Origin: Clostridium frigoris
Lineage (GTDB): Bacteria; Bacillota; Clostridia; Clostridiales; Clostridiaceae
Assembly: GCF_018861865.1 (NCBI RefSeq)
Contig: NZ_JAHLDV010000027.1
Span: forward strand, 1-47,685
DNA length: 47,685 bases
Reading direction: 5' to 3'
Shown here: piece by piece, positions 8,193 through 17,330 of the stretch
How positions within the stretch are numbered: the first letter of the stretch is position 1
How the letters are laid out: each line of letters starts with the position of its first letter
Notes under the pieces: generated by a model
What the model was told of the DNA's origin: nothing
Databases searched by the model: none
What the model saw: the letters and a program-made list of their open reading frames with translations, nothing else
Translations under genes and position numbers: made by a program

Positions 8193-9281
8193 ATGAATTC
8201 AAAAAAACTTTTAACTGTAGTCATTGCAGCAATTATTGTTACCACTTCAATGGTTGGTTGTGGAAAAAAAGCAGAACCAAATAAAGCTATAAAACAAAAT
8301 ATTACAGTAGCTGAATTAACTAAACTTGCAAAAAAAGAAGGACAGGTTGTAAGTGTTGGTATGCCTGATAGTTGGGCAAACTGGAAAGGCACATGGAATG
8401 ATCTAAAAGTGAAATATTCAATTAACCATTCTGATACAGATTTATCAAGTGCTGAAGAGATTGCAAAATTTGAAGCTGAAAAGAAAAATCCCACAACTGA
8501 CATTGGTGATATTGGTGTGGCTTTTGCTCCAATAGCTGTGGAGAAAGGTTTGACGTTGCCCTATAAGACTTCACATTGGGGAAGTGTACCTGCTTTTGCA
8601 AAGGATAAAGACGGTAACTGGATGGCAGCTTATACAGGAACAATGTCAATTTTAACAAATAAAGACTTAGTTAAAAATCCTCCAAAATCTTTCAAAGATA
8701 TTTTAAATGGTAAATACAAAGTAACTATTGATGACGCTGCTTCTGCCACTCAATCACAATCCGCTGTTTTAGCAGCTGCTAAAGCTTTTGGAGGAGATGA
8801 ATCTAATATTCAGCCAGGTCTTGATTTCTTTGCAAAACTTGCAAAGCAAGGCAGATTAGTAGTTAACAAAAATGATTTAGCAAGTGTTGAAAAAGGAGAA
8901 GTTCAGGTTACTCTTGTTTGGGATTTTAATGCATTAGGTTTTAAAGAAAAGATTGATCCAAAGAGATTTGATGTATGTATTCCTAGTGAAGGAAGTATCC
9001 GTACAGGATATTCAACTATAATAAATAAATATGCGCTTCATCCTTATGCTGCAATGCTTACTCGTGAATATATATTTAGTGATGAAGGCCAAATTAATTT
9101 AGCAAAGGGATTTGCTAAACCAGTAAGGGAAGATGTAAAGCTTCCAGCTGATGTTAAAGCTAAATTATTACCAAATGACCAATATAAAAATGTTAGCTCA
9201 ATAGATGATAAAAAATGGGGTAAAACAGTTGAAACTCTTCCTCAGTTATGGCAAGAAAAAGTTCTAGCTAACATTAAATAA
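8193..9281 (+). CDS. ABC transporter substrate-binding lipoprotein
   Basis: An extracellular solute-binding protein anchored to the membrane by lipid. The N-terminus has lysines, a hydrophobic core and the lipobox-like MVGC (Cys23). The rest has the two-lobe pattern of the Fe3+/polyamine/phosphonate/hexose-phosphate binding family, at a normal length of 362 aa. Lys/Arg- and Ser-rich segments would suit an anionic ligand. It is 28 bp after the PHP gene, with AGGAGGCG before the ATG, and is followed by two permeases and an ATPase. The ligand is unknown; an organophosphate is inferred from the hydrolases on both sides and the Pho-box-like promoter. Confidence 0.85.
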   Translation: MNSKKLLTVVIAAIIVTTSMVGCGKKAEPNKAIKQNITVAELTKLAKKEGQVVSVGMPDSWANWKGTWNDLKVKYSINHSDTDLSSAEEIAKFEAEKKNPTTDIGDIGVAFAPIAVEKGLTLPYKTSHWGSVPAFAKDKDGNWMAAYTGTMSILTNKDLVKNPPKSFKDILNGKYKVTIDDAASATQSQSAVLAAAKAFGGDESNIQPGLDFFAKLAKQGRLVVNKNDLASVEKGEVQVTLVWDFNALGFKEKIDPKRFDVCIPSEGSIRTGYSTIINKYALHPYAAMLTREYIFSDEGQINLAKGFAKPVREDVKLPADVKAKLLPNDQYKNVSSIDDKKWGKTVETLPQLWQEKVLANIK

Positions 9282-9292
9282 TTAAATTTTTA

Positions 9293-9320
9293 GGCAATAG
9301 GAGGTAAAGTTCCTATTGCC
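9293..9320 (+). other. Intercistronic hairpin after the binding-protein gene
   Basis: Perfect 10-bp arms GGCAATAGGA and TCCTATTGCC enclose an 8-base loop. No T-run follows, so it should not stop transcription fully. Hairpins at this place in ABC operons commonly protect the upstream mRNA so that binding protein is made in excess over permease. Confidence 0.7.
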
Positions 9321-9364
9321 AAAGTACTATAAAGATTATTTCATTTATAGAGGAAGGTGCATAA

Positions 9365-10210
9365 ATGTTTAAAAATAAAAAATCATTATTATTTATAGTT
9401 CAAGCATTAGTACCTTTTGTGGTAATAACTTTATTATTCTTGTTATTGCCAAGTATTCTAATGATGATAGATAGCTTTAAGAATGGAAGTGGCGGTTTTA
9501 CTTTAGAAAACTATAAAACATCACTTACTAATATGTTTTATCTAAAAGCAATAACCAATAGTATTGGAATATCTTTAATTTCAAGTTTAATTGGGCTTGT
9601 AATTGCTTTAATATGTGCTTATTCTATTTCTAATTTTAGTGAAAAAGTACAAAACAGTATTATTACAATTTTAAATATGACTTCAAATTATACAGGTGTT
9701 CCTTTAGCTTTTGGATACATTCTGCTTCTTGGAAACACTGGTATATTTGTTCTATTATTTAAACATTTCGGATTAAATTCCTTAAGTAATTTTAATATTT
9801 ATTCATGGGTAGGACTTATTATAACCTATGTATATTTTCAAATACCACTCGCTATTATGATTTTATATCCATCATTTTTAGGTATAGAAAAAGAGTGGAG
9901 ACAATCAGCAATGTTACTTGGAGCAAATTCATTTAAGTTTTGGACTAAAATTGGCATACCAGTATTACTTCCAAGTATAGTAGGAACTTTAAGTATTTTA
10001 TTTGCAAATGCTATGGGTGCTTATGCAACAGCTTATGCTTTAGTAGGAAGAAATTATAACCTTTTAACTATAAGAATTGGTTCTTTAGTAGTTGGTGATA
10101 TAATGCCTCAACCTGACCTTGCTGGTGCATTAGCAGTAATACTTGGAATAACTACAATAAGTATGATGATGATAAATGAAAAAATGAGTAAATACATTAA
10201 GAGAGGATAA
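9365..10210 (+). CDS. ABC transporter permease (first subunit)
   Basis: One of two inner-membrane subunits of the importer. About six transmembrane helices are visible over 281 residues. The cytoplasmic coupling helix motif lies in WRQSAMLLGANSFKFWTKIG, matching the EAA loop of binding-protein-dependent permeases. Ribosome binding site AGGAAGGTG. It is separated from the second permease by only 4 bases. Family resemblance is to the Fe3+/spermidine/2-aminoethylphosphonate/hexose-phosphate group of permeases, and the substrate is not readable from it. Confidence 0.9.
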   Translation: MFKNKKSLLFIVQALVPFVVITLLFLLLPSILMMIDSFKNGSGGFTLENYKTSLTNMFYLKAITNSIGISLISSLIGLVIALICAYSISNFSEKVQNSIITILNMTSNYTGVPLAFGYILLLGNTGIFVLLFKHFGLNSLSNFNIYSWVGLIITYVYFQIPLAIMILYPSFLGIEKEWRQSAMLLGANSFKFWTKIGIPVLLPSIVGTLSILFANAMGAYATAYALVGRNYNLLTIRIGSLVVGDIMPQPDLAGALAVILGITTISMMMINEKMSKYIKRG

Positions 10211-10214
10211 TATA

Positions 10215-11018
10215 ATGAAAAAGAAAATGTGGTTGCACAAAACAATAATATGGATACTTATGACATATCTTTTACTTCCCATAATAGCAACCTTTATATA
10301 TTCTATAGCAAGTGAATGGTATAAGACAATATTACCACCATCATATACTCTAAAGTGGTATAAAAGTTTATTTAGTGATGTTAGATTTTGGAATGCTATG
10401 GGACGTTCACTGTTTGTGTCTATAGTTCCAGTAATAATTAGTTTGGTCATACTACTTCTAGCAATTTTTGTAGTAACTGTTTATTTGCCAAAATATGAGA
10501 AAGTGTTAAAGACTATAGTAATATTACCCTATGTTATACCAGGAGTAGTGCTTGCAATTGCATTAATTAAATTATTTTCCGATACTCTTGGTAATTCAGT
10601 ATGGCTGCTTATATTTGCATATTCGGTATTTATACTACCCTTTATGTATCAGGGAATTAGAAATAGTTTAAGAACTATAGATGTTAAACAATTAGTTGAA
10701 GCTTGTGAACTATTAGGGGCAACAAAGATACAAGCCTTTACAAAAGTAGTTGTTGCAAATATAATGCCAGGAATAAAGGTTTCCGTTTTATTATCATTTT
10801 CAACACTGCTAGGTGAATTTACATTAATTAATCTTCTTATTGGAGGACGTTATGAAACAATACAAATAATGCTATATAAAATGCTTAGGGAATCCGGTCA
10901 TATTTCCAGTGCATTGGTTACAACATATTTTTCAATAATCCTCGTAATATCTTATATTGGACTAAGTTTGAGCAAAGGAATACAAACACGAAAAGTTACA
11001 AAAGTAGGGGTGAAATAA
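10215..11018 (+). CDS. ABC transporter permease (second subunit)
   Basis: The partner permease, 267 aa with about six membrane helices. The EAA-type coupling loop reads VEACELLGATKIQAFTKVV. It starts 4 bases after the first permease stop and ends 1 base before the ATPase start, so the three membrane and ATPase genes are probably translationally coupled. It has no unusual features. Confidence 0.9.
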   Translation: MKKKMWLHKTIIWILMTYLLLPIIATFIYSIASEWYKTILPPSYTLKWYKSLFSDVRFWNAMGRSLFVSIVPVIISLVILLLAIFVVTVYLPKYEKVLKTIVILPYVIPGVVLAIALIKLFSDTLGNSVWLLIFAYSVFILPFMYQGIRNSLRTIDVKQLVEACELLGATKIQAFTKVVVANIMPGIKVSVLLSFSTLLGEFTLINLLIGGRYETIQIMLYKMLRESGHISSALVTTYFSIILVISYIGLSLSKGIQTRKVTKVGVK

Positions 11019-11019
11019 A

Positions 11020-12036
11020 ATGAGTTATTTAGTTATAAATGATGTTGAAAAGAGTTTTGGAGAACTAAACGTATTGAAGAAAACTTCATTAAGTATTGAA
11101 AAAGGACAATTAGTAACGCTACTTGGTCCTAGTGGAAGTGGTAAAAGTACTCTTCTTAAAAGTATTGCAGGACTTGAGAGCATAGATGCTGGCTCTATTA
11201 TAGTTGATGGAGAAGATATAACTAGCAAAGAGCCAAGAAAAAGAGATGTAGGAATGGTATTTCAACAATATGTTCTTTTCCCTAATATGAATGTTTATGA
11301 TAATATAGCCTTTGGACTAAAACTAAGAAAAATGAATAAAAACGATATAGATAAAAAAGTCAAGGAAGTTTTAAATTTAGTTGAAATGCAAGATAAAATG
11401 TATTCATATGCTCATGAACTGTCAGGTGGTCAGCAGCAACGTGTCGCCTTAGCACGCTCCATAATATTAGAACCTAAAATATTACTTTTTGATGAACCAC
11501 TTAGTGCATTAGATAGAAAGATTAGACGGAATTTACAAATACAAATTAAAAAAATTCAAAGAGAGTTGGATATAACAAGTGTATTTGTAACTCACGATCA
11601 AGAAGAAGCAATGATTATTTCTGATAAAGTGTATATAATGAATAATGGTATCATAGAGCAAAGTGGAAAGCCAAAAGAAATATATAATAATCCTAAAACT
11701 TCATTTATTGCAAGATTTATAGGTAATTATAACGTGCTTAGTAAAGATATTTTTCAGCAAAATTTTAAGAAAGATATAAATACTAAAGAAATTGCAATAA
11801 GACCTGAAGTAATACAAATAACTAAAGAAGAACTTGGAAATGATGTAGAATATAATTTGAAAAATTGTGAAATAACGGACGTTTCAATAGTAGGAAGTGT
11901 AATAAGATATGAAACTAGAAAAGACAATCTTATTATGAATATAGATGTTATTAACAATGATGTTTATGATATAAAATTAGGAGACAAAGTAAATATATTT
12001 GTACCTAAAAAACAATGCATATTTCTTACAGCATAA
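11020..12036 (+). CDS. ABC transporter ATP-binding protein
   Basis: The cytoplasmic motor of the importer. Walker A GPSGSGKST, Q-loop FQQYVLFPNM, signature LSGGQQQR, Walker B ILLFDEPLSALD and the switch histidine in FVTHDQ are all present. About 100 residues after the nucleotide-binding domain form a TOBE-like C-terminal domain, as in the Pot/Fbp/Phn/Afu class (338 aa). The start follows GGGGTGAAATAAA directly after the permease stop. Confidence 0.93.
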   Translation: MSYLVINDVEKSFGELNVLKKTSLSIEKGQLVTLLGPSGSGKSTLLKSIAGLESIDAGSIIVDGEDITSKEPRKRDVGMVFQQYVLFPNMNVYDNIAFGLKLRKMNKNDIDKKVKEVLNLVEMQDKMYSYAHELSGGQQQRVALARSIILEPKILLFDEPLSALDRKIRRNLQIQIKKIQRELDITSVFVTHDQEEAMIISDKVYIMNNGIIEQSGKPKEIYNNPKTSFIARFIGNYNVLSKDIFQQNFKKDINTKEIAIRPEVIQITKEELGNDVEYNLKNCEITDVSIVGSVIRYETRKDNLIMNIDVINNDVYDIKLGDKVNIFVPKKQCIFLTA

Positions 12037-12103
12037 ACAAAGTAGAAGTAATTTAAAGATAGATTGAGATCATAAAGAAGTTATTTTATACAAGGAGGCC
12101 ACA

Positions 12104-12916
12104 ATGAATAAGGTTATATTAGTATTGCTAGATGGGTTAAATTATGAGACAGGTAGATCAAGAATGGGATTTATGAATCATCTTGTAGAAATGAAAAAAG
12201 CTCAATTTTACAAAGTAATATCTGCACTTCCAAGTTTGTCTAGACCACTATATGAGACTATATTAACTGGGACAAACCCAATAGATCATGGAATTACTAA
12301 CAATGGTATCAATAGAAGATCAAAAGAAGAGAGCATATTTAGTATAGCGCACAAGGCAGAACTCAAGACCGGTGCAGCTGCATACCACTGGGTAAGTGAG
12401 CTTTATAACAAATCTCCATTCAATTATATGGAAGATAGAATCCAAAATGATGATGCAATGAACATCCAAAATGGTATATTTTATTTTGATGACGCTTATC
12501 CAGATAGTCATTTGTTTTTAGATGGTGAGTATATTAGAAAAACTTATGATCCAGACTTTTTATTTATACATTCTATGAATATCGATTTAGTTGGTCATTT
12601 ATATTCAAGTGAATCCAAGGAATATAAGAAAAAAGCATTAGAGGTTGATAGTATATTATCAAATTACGTTCTAACATGGATGAAACAGGGATATCAAATT
12701 ATAGTTACTGCAGATCATGGCATGAACTCTGATTTCAACCATGGTGGGATAGAAGATGATGAAAGACATGTTCCAATGTGGACCATCGGAGAACAATTTG
12801 TTTCGGCTGATTGTTATGAAATAAGTCAATTATTGATTTCCCCAACTATTTGTAGAATATTAGGTGTAGCCCCTAGCAAAAAAATGATTAAGGAAAAATT
12901 TATAGGGATAAAATAA
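12104..12916 (+). CDS. Alkaline-phosphatase-superfamily phosphodiesterase/phosphatase
   Basis: A cytoplasmic two-metal phosphoesterase related to nucleotide pyrophosphatase/phosphodiesterases. Metal and catalytic motifs are visible: LLDG (Asp10), a nucleophile expected at Ser46 in PSLSRPLYETILTG (Thr in most relatives), NIDLVGH, TADHGM and NHGG. The 270 aa length makes a minimal catalytic domain without a secretion signal, unlike exported alkaline phosphatases. Hydrolysis therefore happens after import. It is 67 bp after the ATPase gene, with an AAGGAGG site. Together with the PHP enzyme it gives the operon two phosphoesterases, which suggests a diester handled in two steps. The substrate is not known. 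Confidence 0.82.
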   Translation: MNKVILVLLDGLNYETGRSRMGFMNHLVEMKKAQFYKVISALPSLSRPLYETILTGTNPIDHGITNNGINRRSKEESIFSIAHKAELKTGAAAYHWVSELYNKSPFNYMEDRIQNDDAMNIQNGIFYFDDAYPDSHLFLDGEYIRKTYDPDFLFIHSMNIDLVGHLYSSESKEYKKKALEVDSILSNYVLTWMKQGYQIIVTADHGMNSDFNHGGIEDDERHVPMWTIGEQFVSADCYEISQLLISPTICRILGVAPSKKMIKEKFIGIK

Positions 12917-12979
12917 TATATATTATTAGATGTTATAATGAAGATGTGAAAGAATAAATATTGGGTAAAGGTGATTAAA

Positions 12980-13762
12980 TTGACAGTTCTATTAGATGAG
13001 AGAAAAAATCGTATATTGTATGAATTAGATAATTATGAGAAAGTATCAGTTACACAACTTGCAAAAAAATTTGGAGTTACTACAGAGACTATTAGGCGCG
13101 ATTTAGACGCTTTAGAGAGTGAATACAAATTAAAGAGAATTCATGGTGGAGCAATAAAAGTTTCATTTGATAGACAGGAACCTTCTCATATCAAAAAAAG
13201 AAATGTATATAGAGAAGAAAAACAAAGAATAGGACGTAAAGCAGCAAGCTTAATAAATGATAATGACATAATAACTATAGATACTGGAACCACAACCTGT
13301 GAGATACTTTACTATATTAAGGATAAGAAGAATTTAACGATTTTACTAAATACAGTAGCTGGGCTTAATATATTGATAGATCTAAAAAATAAAGGAGTTT
13401 TTGATGGCAAAATAATTTTTCTAGGTGGAGAAATAAATGCTGATCAACTATCATGCGTCGGACCTATAAGTGAAAATATTCTAAAAAATTTTTATGTAGA
13501 TAAGTCATTCATAGGAGTTGGAGGAGTAAGTTTGCAAAATGGCCTTACCGGCTATGATGTCAATGAAGCCAACTTATCAAAAATGATAATGGAAAATTCA
13601 AAGGAAGTTATAATAGTTGCGGATCATTCTAAGATTGGAGTAAGAAATTTTTATAAAATAGAAGATATTGAAAATGTTAATGTTATAGTTTCTGATGTTG
13701 AAACCCCTAATGAATGGAGTAATAGTTTAAATGAATATGGAATTGATTGGATTAAAGCATAA
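12980..13762 (+). CDS. DeoR/GlpR-family transcriptional regulator
   Basis: A sugar-phosphate-responsive repressor type. The N-terminal DeoR helix-turn-helix is clear (VSVTQLAKKFGVTTETIRRD), followed by KRIHGGA and the C-terminal effector domain with DTGTTTCEI and IIVADHSKIG, typical of phosphosugar-sensing DeoR sensors. Length about 260 aa. I place the start at TTG 12980, which has AAAGGTGA 5 bases ahead; GTG 12971 is possible but has no ribosome binding site. It is the last gene of the organophosphate operon and probably senses a sugar phosphate or glycerol phosphate released by the two hydrolases. Its operator was not identified. Confidence 0.87.
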   Translation: MTVLLDERKNRILYELDNYEKVSVTQLAKKFGVTTETIRRDLDALESEYKLKRIHGGAIKVSFDRQEPSHIKKRNVYREEKQRIGRKAASLINDNDIITIDTGTTTCEILYYIKDKKNLTILLNTVAGLNILIDLKNKGVFDGKIIFLGGEINADQLSCVGPISENILKNFYVDKSFIGVGGVSLQNGLTGYDVNEANLSKMIMENSKEVIIVADHSKIGVRNFYKIEDIENVNVIVSDVETPNEWSNSLNEYGIDWIKA

Positions 13763-13807
13763 AATAGTTTATTATAGGCTGCTCATTAAATCAATGTTAA
13801 TAATTTA

Positions 13808-13834
13808 AGGGATATCCTAATTTAGGATATCCCT
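13808..13834. terminator. Bidirectional hairpin between convergent operons
   Basis: A perfect 12-bp stem (AGGGATATCCTA with its complement) has a 3-base loop. It sits between the ends of the DeoR gene (plus) and the antiporter gene (minus). T-runs on either side are poor but A/T-rich, so it probably serves both directions. Confidence 0.7.
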
Positions 13835-13902
13835 CGTGAATTTCATTTATATAAGTACAATCATTTCTTTACTAACTCTACTAAATATATACCTTTATTA
13901 AA

Positions 13903-15309
13903 CTATGCTACTAATTTTTCTTCTTTTATTTGATTTCTTATTTTCATCTCTTCCCCATAAGCAACAACTAATAGAAGCAAAACTCCCATAATAAGAGCAC
14001 CATAGAATACTATAAATACATCATTCCATCCATGAAGATGTAGACCGCCAACAGATATACCTGCGGATTTAGGGTCTGCTATTTTTGCTAATACAACCTT
14101 AGCTGTAGAGTCTCCAAATAAATATCCAAAAGTACCACTCAAGCCATTAACTACTGCAATAGACTTCTTGGGCGCGAACCCTACCAGTGATATCCCTATT
14201 AATAATTGAGGCCCAAATATTAATGAACCAAGAGCAAACAATGAAACATTTACCATTGCAACGCTTGTAGCATATCTATATCCTAGTACTGCAAATGCAG
14301 TTAAAAGTAAGCAGAATACTGCAACTATAGCTCTTCTTCCGTTTAACAAGTCAGATATATATCCCCAAGAAAGACTACCTAATAGTGCTCCCATTTCAAA
14401 ATAAAATATTGTATTTACTGCATCACTCATTCCAAAATGTAATTGCTCTGTAACATACAATGGTGCCCAGTTATCTACTCCAATACGCACTATGTAAACG
14501 AAAACATTAGCTACACATAAAATCCAAATCCAAGGATTCTTTAACACATGGGTCTTGAATATTTCAAATTTACTCATATTATCTAATTCATCATCATTTT
14601 CATTCTTAGGCTCATTGAATATTTCTTGTGCTGAATTCCAGCCTAATTCCTCTGGTTCATCTTTTCCAATAAATAAAACTATAAACCCAACAGTCATTGC
14701 TACTATAGCCGGAACTATAAACATTCCTGCGACTTTACCATGAAAAAATGTATTTGCTCCCCATAATGCTAGCATTCCAGCTAATGCCCCACCAATATTA
14801 TGTGACATGTTCCAAAAACCTAAGTATCTTCCCCTTTTTTTAGTTGGTGTCCATCTAGTAATTGTTGAATAGGAACTTGGTCCACCTGGAGATTGGAAAA
14901 ATCCACTTAATCCCCAGAACAAAAGAATAGCTCCAGTAGGCTTTTTACCTGATAATAAAATAATTCCAATTATAAATACCATTGTTGCAGACATGATTAA
15001 TAAAACTGCTATTATACGTTTTGCATTTTTACCATCAATAAAATATCCTAGAAGAGTTTTACCTATAGCATAAGTTATAGAAAAACTAAAACCTATATAT
15101 CCAAGCTCTGACGTAGTGAATCCTAACTCCTGCTTTAGCAAAGGTTGTCCAGCTTTAAAATTATTTCTAATTAAGTACATGCTTACATACACAGCGAATA
15201 GAACAAAGAATGCTTTTAAAAATTCCTTAAACCATCTTTGTCTTTGTTCTTCAATAGGTACACATGCTTTTACTTTGTGAACACTAAAAAAATCAATTAC
15301 TTTATTCAT
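13903..15309 (-). CDS. Organophosphate:phosphate antiporter (OPA/MFS family, UhpT/GlpT/PgtP-like)
   Basis: A 12-helix MFS carrier that exchanges an external organophosphate (hexose-6-phosphate, glycerol-3-phosphate or phosphoglycerate) for internal phosphate. The OPA signature is visible in the loop after helix 4: FFQSPGGPSSYSTITRW, RGRYLGFWNMSHNIGGALAG. The two substrate arginines of the family appear in MYLIRNNFK and VYIVRIGVDNWAPLY. Its 468 aa match UhpT (about 463). AGGAAGG precedes the ATG. It is the last gene of the minus-strand operon, 40 bp after an orphan binding lipoprotein. The exact substrate is open; UhpT-like is the best guess. Confidence 0.88.
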   Translation of the reverse strand: MNKVIDFFSVHKVKACVPIEEQRQRWFKEFLKAFFVLFAVYVSMYLIRNNFKAGQPLLKQELGFTTSELGYIGFSFSITYAIGKTLLGYFIDGKNAKRIIAVLLIMSATMVFIIGIILLSGKKPTGAILLFWGLSGFFQSPGGPSSYSTITRWTPTKKRGRYLGFWNMSHNIGGALAGMLALWGANTFFHGKVAGMFIVPAIVAMTVGFIVLFIGKDEPEELGWNSAQEIFNEPKNENDDELDNMSKFEIFKTHVLKNPWIWILCVANVFVYIVRIGVDNWAPLYVTEQLHFGMSDAVNTIFYFEMGALLGSLSWGYISDLLNGRRAIVAVFCLLLTAFAVLGYRYATSVAMVNVSLFALGSLIFGPQLLIGISLVGFAPKKSIAVVNGLSGTFGYLFGDSTAKVVLAKIADPKSAGISVGGLHLHGWNDVFIVFYGALIMGVLLLLVVAYGEEMKIRNQIKEEKLVA

Positions 15310-15349
15310 TTTTATTCCTTCCTCTCTATATTATAAATTACTCTAAAAA

Positions 15350-16396
15350 CTACTTCAAACTATTCCACATTTTCATTAATTTCTCTCTATCATCACTTGC
15401 TTTTCTAAAATCATATTCATCATATATATCTAGCTCATAAAAATTTATACCTTTGTTACTTTTTATATCTTTTCTTGTGGACATACCCAAGGAAATATTT
15501 TTTAACATATATTCCATTTCTTTGCTAGTACAAAAATCTATAAAGTATTTTCCTATATCGCCATTAGGTCCATTTTTAATCTTTGAAATTGCATCTATAT
15601 TCCAACCACCATTCTTAGGTACATTGGTTACTATATTAAATCCTGAATTTTTAACAAGCAGCTGATCTCCAAGAAAATTTATTGCTATTAAATACTCCCC
15701 AGTTGCAACCTTTTGAGCCGGTGTATATCCATTAGTTGTAAATTGACCTACATTAGCTTTTATTCCCTTTAATAAAATTTCCGCTTTTTTTTCTCCTAGA
15801 CTTTGTACTATAGAAGCTATCATTGTATAAGCTGTTCCAGATGTATTAGCATCCGGCATTACAATTTCTTCCTTATATATAGGATTTAATAAATCCGCAT
15901 AGGTTTTAGGAATTTTTAATCCTTTATGTGAATATTCTGAATCCCATCTGTCCTTATTAACAGCAATAGCCAAAGGCTCCACTTCAAAACCAATCCAGTA
16001 TCCTTGTTTATCCTTATAGTTTTCTTGTATACTATCATAATTTTGAGAAATATATTTTTCTGAAAGTTTTTCTTTTTTCATTAATGTATGAACATCACAA
16101 GATCCCCCCATAAATATGTCTGCCTTAGCATATTTTTTTTCAGACCGAACTCTTGCTACTGCTTCTTGTGTAGACATTCTCATATATTCATATGTGCACC
16201 CTGTTTTATCTTTAAAAAGCTCTAAAAGTGCTCTTCCTACTTCATCTCTAGATGCCACATACACTACCAAATGCTTTCCTTTTAAATCTGGATATCCACC
16301 TTTGAAAGTTGCTTTCTCAGGTTTTACATTGCAGGAAATCATATTTAAAGACATAACTATTATTAGCACAAACAAGATAAATCTTTTTAATTTCAT
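15350..16396 (-). CDS. Orphan solute-binding lipoprotein, likely organophosphate sensor
   Basis: A membrane-anchored extracellular binding protein of the AfuA/Fbp/PgtC/HptA type. The signal peptide ends in a lipobox-like MISC (Cys22). Then come VVYVASRDEVGRALLELF, DIFMGGSCD and ANTSGTAYTMIAS, which form the anion-binding loops of this fold. Length 348 aa. No ABC permease or ATPase lies next to it. Its neighbours are a two-component system and an antiporter, as for Salmonella PgtC and staphylococcal HptA, so it probably presents the ligand to the histidine kinase rather than to a pump. AGGAGG before the ATG. Confidence 0.82.
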   Translation of the reverse strand: MKLKRFILFVLIIVMSLNMISCNVKPEKATFKGGYPDLKGKHLVVYVASRDEVGRALLELFKDKTGCTYEYMRMSTQEAVARVRSEKKYAKADIFMGGSCDVHTLMKKEKLSEKYISQNYDSIQENYKDKQGYWIGFEVEPLAIAVNKDRWDSEYSHKGLKIPKTYADLLNPIYKEEIVMPDANTSGTAYTMIASIVQSLGEKKAEILLKGIKANVGQFTTNGYTPAQKVATGEYLIAINFLGDQLLVKNSGFNIVTNVPKNGGWNIDAISKIKNGPNGDIGKYFIDFCTSKEMEYMLKNISLGMSTRKDIKSNKGINFYELDIYDEYDFRKASDDREKLMKMWNSLK

Positions 16397-16419
16397 TTGA
16401 AATCCTCCTCAGTTTAAAG

Positions 16420-17247
16420 TTATAATTTATTATTAACTATTTTTTTGCATATATCCTTGAGTTTCCCTCTCATATATATATGTCTTCCGTTTTCATCACC
16501 CATATATTGAACAACAAAAAAGTCATTATAATAGACATCAATATTTACAACATTATAACTTTTAACCTTTAGAAGAGTATCATCATCATCAATATAAATT
16601 TTAATATGTGCTAAAGCTTCTTTTTTATCTGTTGTCAAAGCTATAATTTCTTCATCATTTTCAAGCTTTATTGAATTACGTATTACAGTTTTTATACTTT
16701 CCTTATCTGCATTACCTAGTTTTTTAACTGAATTATTAGAATCCACAATCGTCATCCGATTACGAAAATTCATAAAATTCACTATGTTAGATGGTGAATA
16801 TAGATAAGTTAATAAATTGTTTCTTAAACTATTTATTAATGGTAATTTATAACTATCGTTGTATGTATAATTATTTAAAGCTAACACATTACTTATATTA
16901 AATGTGTCCTTAGTTCCATTTAAATAATAAACTGTTCCCTTAATACTAATTTGACTACCTTTGTTAACATAGTCTTTCGCACCAAAAGAGTCCTTTGTAA
17001 TTTCATTTATAGAACTCCATATCTTTTTTATAGAATTCTCATCCTCAAAAACATATTTACCCCATCTTTCGTTCGTAATTTCAATTTTTAAAGGTATAGA
17101 CATATTGATTTTTTTTACTACCTCCTCTTTATCATGTATTATTGTAGTTTTATTGAAAAAATACCTATAATTAAAATTTGTTATCATAATGCATGAAAGT
17201 ATTATAATAGTATATGTTGCTATAATCTTAAATCTTGAATTAATCAT
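16420..17247 (-). CDS. Membrane-anchored hypothetical protein, possibly DUF3919-like
   Basis: A 275-residue protein with one N-terminal hydrophobic anchor (about residues 8-26) and the rest predicted outside the membrane: mixed alpha/beta, rich in Asn, Asp and Ile, with no catalytic motif that I can see. From memory it resembles the DUF3919 proteins found beside clostridial two-component systems, but I cannot confirm that. It lies 23 bp before the binding lipoprotein and is the first gene after the intergenic repeat region, so it belongs to the regulated transport unit. A likely job is as an accessory in extracytoplasmic sensing. Start supported by AAGGAG. Confidence 0.7.
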   Translation of the reverse strand: MINSRFKIIATYTIIILSCIMITNFNYRYFFNKTTIIHDKEEVVKKINMSIPLKIEITNERWGKYVFEDENSIKKIWSSINEITKDSFGAKDYVNKGSQISIKGTVYYLNGTKDTFNISNVLALNNYTYNDSYKLPLINSLRNNLLTYLYSPSNIVNFMNFRNRMTIVDSNNSVKKLGNADKESIKTVIRNSIKLENDEEIIALTTDKKEALAHIKIYIDDDDTLLKVKSYNVVNIDVYYNDFFVVQYMGDENGRHIYMRGKLKDICKKIVNNKL

Positions 17248-17288
17248 TTTTACTCCTTGTTATACTTACTATAATAAAGGTTAAATCT

Positions 17289-17330
17289 ATAATAAACGTT
17301 TCATAAATGTTTCATAAATGTAACATTTAA
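17289..17330 (-). promoter_or_regulatory. Response-regulator direct repeats and -10 of the sensor/antiporter genes
   Basis: Exact 11-bp tandem copies GTTTCATAAAT (plus strand) lie at 17298-17308 and 17309-17319, with a degenerate third unit GTAACATTTAA at 17320-17330. Four bases beyond them on the minus strand is a TATTAT -10 (17289-17294). Helically phased direct repeats abutting a -10 are the usual binding layout of OmpR/PhoB-type regulators, and such a regulator is encoded just upstream. Confidence 0.6.
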
